A model generated the notes under the pieces. The model was not told the DNA's origin and did no database searches. It worked only from the letters and a program-made list of their open reading frames with translations. Positions 11,409-22,450 of a DNA stretch of 64,000 nucleotides are shown piece after piece. Origin of the DNA: Symsagittifera roscoffensis (Eukaryota; Xenacoelomorpha; Acoela; Convolutidae); the NCBI RefSeq assembly GCF_963678635.1, contig NC_087069.1, positions 46,892,276 through 46,956,275 on the forward strand, written 5' to 3'. The position numbers were made by a program, and so were the translations under genes. The stretch's first letter is position 1. Every line of letters begins with the position of its first letter.

Positions 11409-12390
11409 TGTTGGTTCAAGATTGAGTGTTCAGGAAAGAAGAATTCTTTTCAAGAAATTTTTCAAGTTTTACCAAAGCTGATTTCGACAAAGCAAAAGCG
11501 AGAAGTGAAAAGTTTTTCAAAAACAAAATTTGGATCAAGACTCAATTAATTAAATTCAATTACGTGGGTGAAGCATAAAATCAACAGTGGCTTTAAAGTG
11601 GTTGTAGTTTTGGGGCTTTATGTGGTTTTATGAAATGACTGTCAATTCGATATTGGGTAAATGACTCAACTGTATTAAACAGCATAAATACTTGTGGTTA
11701 GAGTAGCTGACAATTCCATAAAGGGATCAACCCGGGAATGTTATTTCTTTTACCTAAAGTGTGTGAATGTTAACACCCACTGCTATTATCAACTTCCCTA
11801 TTTAGTCAACTTGACTAAATATTGAAAATATGTTTGAATTTTTTGGCCAAGTTTTTTTGTTTCAACCAAAATGGTAACCCACCAATCAAGTCAAGCAAGG
11901 AAGACCCACCAATCAAGTCAAGTCGAACATACCTGACAAAAATGATAAAGGGTAGTTGAGAATTTTGTTCATTTCTCAAATAAATTAGTATTCTATGACA
12001 AATTTCACATATAGTTCATCAAAAGATTGATGCAGGGCCGTTTGGTACAGTAGGCAATAACTACCCGGCAGTGCTATTTATTAGGAACCTCTGAAACGCT
12101 TGCCCTACTAAAATGTCGGTTCAAAAATTTGAGATATTTCTTTTTTAGTACATATTCTTGTAGTGAAAAAAAAAACAAAAATTACCAAAAAACTTTTTTG
12201 TCTCCAAATCCAATGAAACCTGGTCCAATCAATTTGTCGTGATTTATTGGACAGGGTTGTAACCCATGTTGAAAAATCGAAAAAAAAAACATATTTTGAA
12301 TTTTGTAACCATTTTAACCTGAAAATGAGTATTATTAAACGTGAAATCTGTTATAGACATGTAATTTTATTATATATAATGCTTTATACT
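11409..12390. other. Upstream region of the polymerase gene, non-coding
   Basis: AT-rich sequence without coding frames. A 19-bp direct repeat, ACCCACCAATCAAGTCAAG, occurs at 11877-11895 and 11904-11922. No clear TATA box is placed to fit the ATG at 11408, so the promoter is not located. Confidence 0.4.
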
Positions 12391-12502
12391 GGCTCATACA
12401 CTCTCTAAAGTCTACTCCTAAGAGTCCTGGCTAACCCCACCAGGCTGTAGACATATTAGAGAGAGAGAGAAAAAAAAACAAAAACAGAGAGTGTAAAGAG
12501 CC
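12391..12502. repeat. Nested inverted repeat 1
   Basis: The outer arms GGCTCATACACTCTCT (12391-12406) and AGAGAGTGTAAAGAGCC (12486-12502) are near complements. Inside, GTCTAC pairs with GTAGAC, and AGTCCTGG faces CCAGGCT across a short loop. The 3' side also has a (GA)n run. It could be a foldback element or a structured transcript. Confidence 0.6.
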
Positions 12503-12529
12503 AAAAGTAACTATGGTTGATTAACCGGC

Positions 12530-12640
12530 AGAATTGCTGGACCCATCCATAAATAGCTTTCTTTTGAAAAAGCTATATCCCAAAAGGGATAATAATGGGG
12601 TTTATGGATCGTCAGTTCTCTCTCTCTCTCTCTCTTTATC
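12530..12640. repeat. Nested inverted repeat 2 with (TC)n tract
   Basis: ATCCATAAA (12545-12553) pairs with TTTATGGAT (12601-12609). Between them are two smaller hairpins, AGCTTT...AAAAAGCT and ATCCCAAAAGGGAT. A TC microsatellite runs at about 12616-12637 and is complementary to the GA run of the preceding repeat, so both hairpins could be parts of one larger foldback structure. Confidence 0.6.
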
Positions 12641-13075
12641 TTTTTCTGTGTTAATATTTATATTTTGAAAAATATTATGAAAAAACATAACAAAAACATT
12701 TTTATGTTTTTTGTTTCAACATCATTAGATAAAATCTTAGGAAGAGTATTCAGTTTATTTTTTTTGATTTTTCGAAATGAGCATTAAAAAAACTGATATA
12801 ATTAAGTTGGATTTGACGAGAAATTTATCAAAATTTATACTTTTAGACTTTTATGCCGACTTTTTAAAGTTATTTTGATTTTTTTGCTATTAATTTTTTC
12901 TGTTGTTTTTATTTCCTTTCTATTGATTGAAAATCACAAAGCAAACTTTAAATTAGAGAAAAATCATAAGCAAAACGTAAGCAAAGATTCACCCACAATA
13001 ATAAAAACTTATCAAACTAAATAATAAACCCCCAAACTGGTACACTCTCGGTGGAAACAAAGTTTTTTTGAGTTT

Positions 13076-13639
13076 TCAGAGATCTCTAAATTGCAGTTTG
13101 CGTTTTTTCGGCGCAAAGCAAGCATTGATAGGAGGCGTCTCAGCCACTAAGTTTGATGCAGTGGGACTTTGACTGCCGGAAGAAGAAGTAGAAGAAGTAT
13201 GCTGCTGCTGTTGTTGAGTGATTGAAAAAATATCCGGTTTTATTGGGGTTTTGGGCGTCTGCTGGTCCTCATCTTTTTTCTCTGTTGAATCTGGTGATTC
13301 AATCGACTCAATGTTCCAGTAGCTTTCTCGCTCTGCTAAATCTCTAATGGATCCTTCCTGATTTTCGTAAAAGGGGATCGATTGGCAATCATAGTTAAAC
13401 AGTATTTTTCTCGGTGAACGATCAAGGCAAGTAGGGTCTTGAATATCTGTGCGCTTCAGCGCAGGATACGATTCAGTCACACAGCAACTCTCGTAGACCT
13501 GTTTTCTGTTTTGTATGAGGATACCAATTTGATCAAGCAAATAGTTGGGTAACATCATATGGTTTTTAGTGACCCATTCATCGAATTCTCTGCTTCCTGG
13601 ATCAAGATCGTTGAAAGGACTTGTTTTTCGATGACGCAT
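13076..13639 (-). CDS. Unrecognised protein with polymerase-tail-like C terminus (partial)
   Basis: A 187-codon open frame runs from an ATG at 13639 to a TGA at 13078-13076, starting six bases from an assembly gap, so the true 5' end may be missing. No catalytic domain is recognised. Residues about 67-92 (SPRKILFNYDCQSIPF, then AERESYW) align by eye with the DSKR...DGIGTLPF and AEESEW parts of exon 3 of the neighbouring polymerase. Both proteins then run through an acidic Ser/Thr/Gln-rich stretch (here QQQQQ and SSTSSSGS) into PPIN-x2-F and a terminal basic KKRKL. I infer a diverged second copy of the polymerase's last exon or a small protein sharing its tail. Same strand as the polymerase, 1.67 kb upstream of it. 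Confidence 0.5.
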   Translation of the reverse strand: MRHRKTSPFNDLDPGSREFDEWVTKNHMMLPNYLLDQIGILIQNRKQVYESCCVTESYPALKRTDIQDPTCLDRSPRKILFNYDCQSIPFYENQEGSIRDLAERESYWNIESIESPDSTEKKDEDQQTPKTPIKPDIFSITQQQQQHTSSTSSSGSQSPTASNLVAETPPINACFAPKKRKLQFRDL

Positions 13640-13645
13640 TTTCCG

Positions 13646-13845
13646 NNNNNNNNNNNNNNNNNNNNNNNNNNNNNNNNNNNNNNNNNNNNNNNNNNNNNNN
13701 NNNNNNNNNNNNNNNNNNNNNNNNNNNNNNNNNNNNNNNNNNNNNNNNNNNNNNNNNNNNNNNNNNNNNNNNNNNNNNNNNNNNNNNNNNNNNNNNNNNN
13801 NNNNNNNNNNNNNNNNNNNNNNNNNNNNNNNNNNNNNNNNNNNNN
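13646..13845. other. Assembly gap of 200 N
   Basis: Exactly 200 undetermined bases, a conventional gap length, so the true size is unknown. Apparent open frames that cross it are not supported. Confidence 1.
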
Positions 13846-15978
13846 ATAATTTCGGCTGACTTCTTTGTTAGGCGAACTGTTGACTTGAATCGCGAAAGAG
13901 TTCTGTACACAGTTGTCCGATATCCCTGATATCTCACTAAAAATCTCACTAATAAAATTTCACTAAAAAACAGGAATCAGTTTTAAGACAAAAACAACAG
14001 AACATATTACGAACAAAAGATCTTGAATGAGCTCAACCTAGTTTGATAGATCATGTACGGTTCGCGTAAAATATATAGTATTATATTATTCCTCCCCGCA
14101 AAAAATGTTCTCTTTTGATGCAGATTTTTTGAAGCCCTTTCTCTCCATGAATGCAAAAACTTTAGAAAAGATTTTATTGGCGGTCGAATATCATTAAAAA
14201 ACCTACAAATAACGCACTTGAATAATGCACTTGCGAAATGATCAAAACACTAAGGCAGGCGTCTCTCATTATTAGGGCCATAAGTTTGAACCAGTCATGG
14301 TTGGAGGGGTCCCAGAACCTTCCGCCTCGTCGAGATGGGACTGGCAGTAACGAAATAAATGACATCGCGCTCTCCCATGGTTGGTTCTGCATTGAGCAGG
14401 ACCTGAGGCTAATGAAAAACTTTAAAAACCTTTCGCGGCCTTAGTTTGTTTCAACTTCCTATTCAGAACAAAAAAAAAAGCAAAAACAAATATTTTTATT
14501 TTTCAATCAAATTCAAATTTTGAAATGCAAAGAAGTACATTCAAAAAATAGTCGTTTTACTTTAAAGAAGAGGAAAAAGGAATCTCAAACTTCTCTACAA
14601 AAACAGGAATTAGTTAATTAGTTTTAACAAAAACATCGTTGGTCTGGTAGGAGTTATGCTGGGGGCAGTTCGAGATCCCATCGTTCTGAAATAGATATAC
14701 CAGGTATTAAGCTAAGTTATAGCTTTCAGATGGTGAAATAGTAAGTTTCAAAGAAAAAAGAATCCCAATTTTTCGATACAACAATATTTAAGATCACATG
14801 CAGTAATTTTTAAAATTTTATGTTTTAAGAGGAGAAGTATATTTCCCAATGTATTGAGAGAGGATTCAAAAATTCTGATGGTGAGTTTCAAAAAGAGCTT
14901 TCAGAATTGTTATTTTTTAGCTATATTTTTGTTAGTATTTGATGAAGAGCTGAAAATCGATGTTATTTTAGATTTAGAGTAAAAAAGAAAACTGAAATTT
15001 TTGAAGAAGTAGAACAATTTTTTTTGCAAAAAAATGGGATTTTTCTTTATTTCTACCTCAAAATTTTGAATTAAGATATGGTTTGATATATAACGATCAA
15101 AACCATGCTGAAACTTGCTCATATTTAAAAAATTTTGCTATATTTATTGAATACCCGGAAAAGTTGTAAAAATAACCATATTTTTTTAGAAAATTATACA
15201 AAAATTTTTCACATTGGAAACATTATCTATCAAATTTTTCCACTTTGCGCCTTTTTCATGCGTAAAATTTCATAATTCGACTACTCCGCGGTTTTTTGTC
15301 AAAGAAAATTCAAAATAAAATAAAAAACAAAACTAAAGAGAGTTTATTTATAAAATATTATAATCAGTACAAACTCATTGCTAAATTTCTTGCTAAAATG
15401 ACATAAACTCGATTATTCCCCAAGTTCATTATTACTTTTATCAAACTAGTATTTAAAAAGGGCAAAATTGGAAAAAAAAAGTTCAATAACTACGTCTGGT
15501 GATTAACCAATATCATTTCATTTATTTGTGGTAGAAGTACATATTTTTCTAGAAATTTTTAAAAAAATTCTGCTGGTTCATCTAAATTCGTAGTAAATGG
15601 AATTGGCAAAAGCAAAAATTGAAACTTCTGCGACTTCTTTCATGTTACTTATACCAAATGTGAGATCTTTGACTTATTTCCCTCCATCTCTTTTGTTTCC
15701 TAAAAAATGGATGAAATTTTATTGAAAACAGATTAGAATGTGGATGAAGTTCAACTAAAATTTTTTCATAACTGTAAGAGAACTAGATCTAAGGTGAATC
15801 AAAAATCATTCAATTGAGGTAGAAGTACACACTTCTCAATTTTTCGAAAGCTTTTCCGCTGTTTCACCTGTACTCCTACTGAACAGATCTCGCTAAAGAA
15901 AAAATTTAAACTTCTGGGACATCTTCCACGTTTTTCGCACCAAATCACCATGCTCTTGCGTTGTCTTAATTATCCGCA
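13846..15978. other. Mostly non-coding; GC-richer island at 14240-14420
   Basis: AT-rich DNA except for about 180 bp of balanced composition at 14240-14420, open on both strands for about 70 codons with no recognised domain. The minus reading there has the phrase GRFWDPSNHDWFKLMALIMR. It is probably a fragment of decayed coding sequence. Confidence 0.35.
15505..15946. repeat. Diverged tandem duplication, ~287-bp spacing
   Basis: The segment 15505-15660 and the segment 15793-15946 share, in order, GTAGAAGTAC (15531 and 15819), AAATTxAAACTTCTGxGAC and ACCAAAT, with diverged sequence between. Spacing is 286-288 bp throughout. Most likely an old tandem duplication. Confidence 0.55.
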
Positions 15979-16377
15979 ATGACTGCTTCACTCTATCATT
16001 TGCTAAAAAGTACCTTCATTTCTAACCAAAAAAGAGTCCCCATAATGATTATATTACATCGCAGTTTTAGATCCGGCTCGATGTTTTTGGCTAGTTTATC
16101 CTGTTATGGGTTGTCGCAGTCAAATTCTTCATATGTCAATTTATTCATCATTTGCTTCGATCACAGCACTGATGTTGAGGTCCAGTGGTAAGTTGGGCCC
16201 CTCTTCTATGGTTTTTTACTGTTATTCTTCTACCTGGTGCCTTTCTCCTTGAATTTACAGGCAGATTCCATCATTAAAAATCACCCTTTCCATGTCCTCT
16301 GCAAGCCAGCAATCCGCTGAAGATGGCTTATTAAGTTTATTGTACTCAAAGAGATCGGCTCCACCTGCACTGAGCCT

Positions 16378-17340
16378 CTAGAACGTTCCTTTTGATGTAA
16401 CTTCGTTATCAAAAATAACCCACCCCGTTTCTATAGGAGTTGCGTCGTCTCTTGTAATGGGATCGGCTTTTAAAACACACAAACATAATTTCACACCAAT
16501 TATGTTCGTGCCCCAGCCGCCTTTTTTTCGAAATTTTTTGCTCTGTTTGCCTGAGTATGATGTGTGTTTCGCCTGCAACCGTCCTTTAAGCCTGCTGACA
16601 TCTCCTCAAATCTCTGTTATAGACATTTGGCAATTTTTTTCTTGCCATCATATCCAGGCAATTTCGTTGAAAACGCTAATGAATGAGCTGTATCATGATT
16701 TGTCAACGTTTTTGAGGACTAATGCCTGTTGTAGACTTTTGTGTGCTATTATAAGCCCTCATACTTTGCTAGATATTTGTCCCATTCCCTCATGTATCGA
16801 AAAGAGGATACACGTAACAGAGAGACTGATGTCCTCTTCTTTCTTCCTGCTGGGCCATTCGTCATTAAGTAGTATGTTTCCGATTGATTCAAGGCCAATA
16901 GGGGACGCCTCATTAGATCTTCATTGAATTCCCATGACTCTATCGACTCCAGTTGGAATCTGATTATACTAGGATCGTTCACACAAATTTTGAATTTCTT
17001 TGGCGAACCTCACAGTTCTTTGGTACCCATCTGGTCAACTACACCACACTTTTGACTGATATATCTGCGGCAAAATATTGTTCGGTATTTTTACAGAACT
17101 TGTTCTCTTCTTTCCGCTGGCATGCGACAATCTCTTACTCGTTTAAAAACAATCGCCCTGTTTGCAAGTAGTATGGTCTCTGGATCCTGTAACTATCGTC
17201 TTCTAGGTCTCCTTCATCTCGAGCTTCACTGTCGATTCACCTCCTAAAAGTGCTCGTCATGCGATTCTTCCTATGCGCTATTAGTTTTCATTTTTCTGAG
17301 ATGACTGTTGACCTGGTGTGCAACATCTGTCAATTGACAT
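16378..17340 (-). pseudogene. Decayed minus-strand coding material, unrecognised
   Basis: GC-richer block whose minus strand is purine-rich, as coding strands often are. Open pieces include 16378-16578 (ending ...ATPIETGWVIFDNEV) and 16749-16982 (with REWDKYLAKYEGL). The pieces are in different frames and separated by stops, and no family is identified. Confidence 0.3.
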
Positions 17341-17369
17341 ACTAGATATTGGCTAGTGGTGTTTTTTAC

Positions 17370-18170
17370 TGCTCAAACGAGTCGAGGCCAATCACCACTG
17401 CTTCTTCTTGAGGTGACAGGCCAATGTATTGCTTTGACACTGACACTGCTAATTTTCCTCGATCATCGGCTGCGTTGTCCTGTACTGTTTCACTCAAGAT
17501 TAGAAAACTAACCTCAATATCCAACAAAAAGGTATGAAAAACAAATTGAGATATTGGCAATCGAGCGTGAGTCTCTGTTCGAGTATTTCTCAGCTTCCGA
17601 TCTCTTAGGGTGTCTTCGTTACATGTGTCTTCAATGGAGCAGAGCATGTCTCCGCTTTGCATCCCGATGCAACCAATTTACTCGTCCACCTGAACTCCCT
17701 GGGCAAACTTCCGTCCACGGGACTTTGTCTTTGCGCGCGCTCATCTTCCTCTTTGTCCGACCTTCCTCACAAAAAACTTTCTGGCCAGTCTTTAAATGAA
17801 ACATCATCAAGCTTTCCCTCGCATGTCACAAAAGTTACCATCTTGTTGGGATTCTCGATCTTCTCTTCTTTTCTTGTGCATGACATCGTAACCAACACAT
17901 TCCGGGGCATAGAAGAGACTAGATGCTAAGTAGACTTATACAATGCTGTTCATTATCAAGGTGTTCATGCCTTGATTTTTTTCCGTACCTTCTCGCTGAA
18001 TGTCAAGGAGGTTCTCGCTGCTGTCCACTCTAGATTAACATTATCCCTAACACTTTCTACCTTTCTTTCAAATAGCTTACTGAGCATCTTCATCACTTCC
18101 GGTGTGACCTCCTTGGTCTTGTCCATCAATTAAAGGCTCCTGGTGTTCAGGCGAATAAGCTCGTACTGTA
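17370..18170 (-). repeat. Duplicated decayed block, copy 1
   Basis: The block is repeated at 19090-19865 with clear similarity along its length (shared runs such as CATCACTTCCGGTGTGAC and TACCTTCTCGCTGA). Minus-strand pieces include VTPEVMKMLSKLFERKVESV (about 18050-18110) and SETVQDNAADDRGKLA (about 17450-17500). The second copy has related but differently broken frames. It derives from an unrecognised gene or element on the minus strand. Confidence 0.65.
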
Positions 18171-18435
18171 CTGATCCAGGTTAGAATGTATTAGCAAATG
18201 CAAAAAAGAGTGGGGTTTTTGGACAGGAGCTTGATTTCAGCTGCTTTTTTCGCCGTAAGCTCTGGATGCCCGGGTGTGGGATGGCCTGAATTCTCTGCCA
18301 CCCTTGTGAAGAGTTGAGTTTCATAAGCGTTTTTGTAAAGAAAATCCATACTTTTCTATGCCTGGTTGGCTCATTTCTTCACCAATTTTTCAAGAATTTA
18401 TGTTTTAGTGCTGATGCAGTCAGTATGCTGGTAGC

Positions 18436-19080
18436 TTGAATGAAGCGCTTCTCAAATCAGCTCCATATTTCTCTTCAGTTGTGATCAGCGCAATCGTTTC
18501 GGTTTTTGGTGCACCAAACTTTTGCACCCATTATCGGCTTTTGGTGTCGCTCCGTCGATTCTCCATCGGCTCTTGGTGTTTGCATTTCTGTGTCGCTCCG
18601 TCGATTCTTGTTCTTGATGCAAAGCTCCTGGGATGGCAACGACTGCGGCTTCAAAGTCCAGCGTCGAGGTTGTACCAGGTTATATTCGTAAGCATGCCTA
18701 GAAATTGCCAAACACAATTCTTTCTTTGTGTTTCAAAGGCACTCTGAGCCTTATCGTTCATTCAAACTGCTTCCCTTTGGTGCACATCAAGTTATGCATT
18801 GTGTATATCTTGTCTGCTCTGCCTGTTATTCCCTCGCAAACTAAGTTTTGTAAGTCGCATCTCAAAAAGCTCATTTTTTTGCGCGCCCATTTCTTTGATC
18901 TCTCCACGCCAGCACGGCTTCTACTGCATCACGATCCTGTCTCATGCCAGTCTTGTCCATCCAAACCAGATACTTCATTGAGTCCCTAATTATTTCTCAC
19001 TTCGAGGGTTTGCATTTCAAGTCTGCCCTCTTCATGCATTTATCATTTCTACGCACCAGGTTTAGGCTAATGGTGATGTA
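18436..19080. other. Segment between the duplicated blocks
   Basis: The GC-richer composition continues. Several short frames are open on both strands with no recognised domain. Around 18530-18610 the phrase GGTGT(C/T)GCTCCGTCGATTCT appears twice, a short internal direct repeat. Confidence 0.3.
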
Positions 19081-19089
19081 TAGTACTCA

Positions 19090-19865
19090 AAGTTCGAGGT
19101 CAAACCTCACTGCTTCCTTTTCTGGTAGCAAGCCCATGGAGCGCTTCGACTCTGCTATTCTTTCTAGATCATCGACTGCGTTAGTTTGTGTTGTTTCACT
19201 GCTGGTTAGGAAAATAACAACGTCAAGATCCTGATATAATTCTCCATACAAGTATCTGATCTCCACTTGTAGGTGTATGAGTCTCTGCACGAGTAGGTGT
19301 CAACTTCCGATCTCTTTGAGGTGCCTTCCTTACGTGAGTCTTCAGTGGAGCATATTTCCATTATGCAACCCGATGCATCCAATTTACTCATCCACCTGAA
19401 CTCCCGGGGCGACTTTTCGCCCACGGGACTTTTTCTTTGTGTGCCCTCATCCTCCTCCTTGTCCGACTTTTCTCACAAAACAAAAACTTCTAGCAAGTCT
19501 TCGGATGCAGCTTCATCAGGCATTCCCTCGCTTGTCACTAAAGTGGCTGTCGCCTTCTAAATCTCGATCTTCTTCTCTTCTCTTTTGCATGACATCGTAG
19601 TCAACACTCTTGAGCATAGAAGAGACTATCGTTATACAATCCTGTTTCATCTCAGGGTGTTGAGGTCTTGATTAATTCAGCCATACCTTCTCGCTGATCG
19701 TCAATGAGGTTCTCGATGCTGCCCACTCTGGATTAATCCTAACCCGAACCCTTTTTAAGCTTTCTTTGAAAATACTTGCGGAACATCCTCATCACTTCCG
19801 GTGTGACATCAACGGTCTCGTCTATCTACTAAAGATTGTTGGTGTTCAGGCGAGTGGGCGTGTGC
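19090..19865 (-). repeat. Duplicated decayed block, copy 2
   Basis: This is the counterpart of 17370-18170 about 1.7 kb downstream. Minus-strand pieces include VTPEVMRMFRKYFQRKLK and SETTQTNAVDDLERIAES, recognisably the same protein segments as copy 1 with independent changes. Both are non-functional as read. Confidence 0.65.
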
Positions 19866-20220
19866 TGGATCACGTTTGAACGTACCTCAGTCGTCCTTCC
19901 TTCCTCTTGGCCATGACGACTCCACATATCCAAGGCGACTTTGACCGTTCTATCATGTCACACTCAATTAGTTTCTATCTCCGAACGACATACTTCTGAC
20001 TTATCGAAGGTCATACGCCTAGCATGCATCTTCTTCCAACCTTTTTTCATGTTCAAAAAATTTTGAAAAAAAAACTTAATTCCGTTTCATATTTCGAAAA
20101 ACATCTGTGATCCGATTTAAAACTTCTCTAAACAATTGAAACTCCGTATCTCCTATTTCTCCTTTCAAAATCTCTATCTGTGGTTTAAAAAAACTTAAAG
20201 CTTAGAAGACTCTAGTTAAA

Positions 20221-20560
20221 ATGACAAGGGGCGTTCCACATAAAACGTTAAACATAATTCGTTGTAGTTTTGCACAACAACAAGTATCCTTAAAACTAAG
20301 TCTTTTTCAAATTGATTTGGGCAGCGTTTACTTGATGTTTCTTCAGGGTTGTTGTTTGTTCGTAGAACGTCATCACCGGCAAATCGTAGCAAACTTTTTT
20401 CCGTTTTGGATTGAAACCTTTGTGTCCAGAATCTTCAATAACACAGTCACAAACAGTCCGCTTCGTGTAACGGAAAAGTTCCGGCTCAAAATTATTGAAC
20501 TTTGTACACTTAAGGATGTGGAGCAAAAACACATGTTTACTATCTTTTAGCATTCAAGTT
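20221..20560 (-). other. Unrecognised open frame, possibly coding remnant
   Basis: Minus-strand frame of 85 codons (20553-20296) with two cysteines and the phrase EPELFRYTKRTVCDCVIEDS. The plus strand is also open. No family is recognised. Confidence 0.25.
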
Positions 20561-20895
20561 TTTCCCTCTAATAATTGCTATGAATGCGCGCATTGCTTTT
20601 AATTTTATCTTTATATCTAAAAAAGTAGCATCTGTTTTTGTCCCTTATTATCATTTTTATAGTAAGTTTAAGTTTCTTCTTGTCTGGATTTCTGATTCGT
20701 TTCAGTTCAGTTTTCATTTCAAAGGTTTCATCATTTTTCTGACGAAATCATGGAATAATTGAGTTCATTGGATTTTTAGGAGTCTTTACAACTAAAAAAC
20801 TAATCTAAAGGTTTCCTAATCCCATCTGGACGACTAATATTGGAGTTCTCTCTGCCAAATAGAGGGCTCTTTGCTTCGTCAATCGCAGCTGTCAG

Positions 20896-21270
20896 TCAAA
20901 GATTTGTGAGTATTAAATCAATCCTCTGATGAAACCAGTAATTTGCCATTTTTGGATCAGCATCCCGCTGATAAAAACTCCTGTGTCCAAGACGCCCTCT
21001 CAATCCCAATGTCTTCCTGTATATGCCTAGCAGATGAACGGCCACATCCGATTCGTAGACAGTATGCTTTGCATCTAGCTCCATCGCGGCATTCAGGCCG
21101 ATTACTTGGACATTCAACTGTTCTTGACGTATATATATCTGTCCCATCTGGTCTCTGTTTGTCTTGACATAGGTCTTTTGTACATTTTGATGCCATCTAC
21201 ATTGAACATTACTTGATATGCTGCATAGTCCTGCACATAAGGCCCATAGAGTTTCATGGTTCGGATACAA
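20896..21270 (-). pseudogene. Unrecognised decayed coding segment
   Basis: A 124-codon minus-strand open frame, GC-richer than its flanks, with the phrase GLRGRLGHRSFYQRDADPK near its end. It lies about 0.8 kb downstream of a gag-like remnant on the same strand, so it could belong to the same retroelement. I do not recognise a protease, RT or integrase motif in it. Confidence 0.3.
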
Positions 21271-21979
21271 TCCGTGACTAGCAAAGTTCGTACAGCCCTC
21301 GACTCGGTTTAGGGTTATGCTTGCCTCAGATAATCCGCAAGTTGTCTAGATCCGTCATTGTGAATTCTGGTCTATCTGATTACCTGATACCCTGGTGTCC
21401 AGCCATTGAGGTAATCGAATATTTCTTGCTTCCTTGAGGCACCGTTCAAAAATTTTCAACAGAGATGGCGTTAAGCTTCATGCTTAAACTGCTCGCTGCT
21501 TAACTTTTTTCTAGTCAGGAAGCAGATGTGTCATAATCTCGGGCTGATCTTTTGTCGCTTGCTCTTTCGCAGTTTCCAATTTTTGTTACCAACTCTTGAG
21601 GTTCACCTTCTTCTTAACTTGTGCCTCACTCATCATTCGTGCCATGCTGGCCTTGAAATCGGGCAAAGCTTCCTAATGCTTTGCACGCTTGATATTCGCT
21701 ACTGTATACCAGAACTAAAGGAAATTGGATTTAAAAATTGCTTTCCAGTTTCGAAAAGAAGCACCATGTCTCAAAATTGGATCTTCAAATTAGTGATCGA
21801 GGAAACTACTGATTGCCTTTCTGACATGCTAGTATGATAAAAACGGTCTGTGAAGTTATAAATTGCATAAGTGCGCCTCTTGCTTATATGTTCACTAGGC
21901 TAATACCAGTTATTGCCCTGATTTGCCGGTCCATTCTTAAAACTGCCATTATTTTTTGTTAAAGTCTGATCTCCTAGGT

Positions 21980-22450
21980 GGTTTCAGAAACAGATAATCA
22001 GTTAATTTTAGTCGCAGCTCCTCTGGTGTTTGTGCCATTGTAGAATGAGGCGTGTAATGGGTCGCTAGCATGGTTGTAAGTTCATCACTTTTCACACCAT
22101 CAATGAACATTCACTGTTTCACCATCAATTAATCTACTGTTTGATTCATATGGGTCGCCCTGGCACCTTAGCCTTTTCAAATCATCCAATAGGTTGCCTT
22201 TTGCTTCCTCTTCCCGTTGACGTCGTTTCTCAAAATCCATTATACCTTGGTGACTTTGCACTCCTGAACCAAAGCAATTCAACAGCATATCGGAATTCTC
22301 TCCTTTACTGTTTTTTCGCGATCACACAATTCAAGGCAGTCCCTTTGGAATTGCTTGTGAGTGCACTACATTCCTGTCTTTCGTATATATTTTCCTCCTC
22401 AAGGTGATTTTTCATAGCATCTATCCATCTGTCTAGGCAACGATTCGGTT
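21980..22450 (-). pseudogene. Gag-like remnant of an LTR retrotransposon
   Basis: Minus-strand pieces in adjoining frames read LDRWIDAMKNHLEEEN (about 22390-22440), KGTALNCVIAKK (about 22310-22345) and MDFEKRRQREEEAKGNLLDDL (about 22175-22240). That pattern (W-centred helix, TALN, then FxxRxQxxxE...LDDLxxLR) is typical of Ty3/gypsy-type gag of invertebrates. Frameshift and stop codons separate the pieces. The family call is inference from motif shape only. Confidence 0.4.

Noticed and set aside
12400-12470. Considered as a microRNA precursor or hammerhead ribozyme.
   Set aside because: No CTGATGA...GAAA core, and the arms are too interrupted to call a precursor without small-RNA data.
13559-13949. 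Open frames running through the N gap on both strands.
   Set aside because: They exist only because N codons cannot be stops.
15979-16381. Plus-strand spliced mini-gene: 15979-16187 joined to 16261-16381 across a GTAAGT...TTTACAG intron of 73 bp, giving 109 in-frame codons.
   Set aside because: The splice sites look good, but the protein has no recognisable feature, and the neighbouring coding bias lies on the minus strand. One in three random pairs keeps frame. Left as a weak possibility.
16457-16927. Plus-strand 156-codon frame, the longest in its area.
   Set aside because: Pyrimidine-rich codon usage and a better protein-like reading on the opposite strand suggest a shadow frame.
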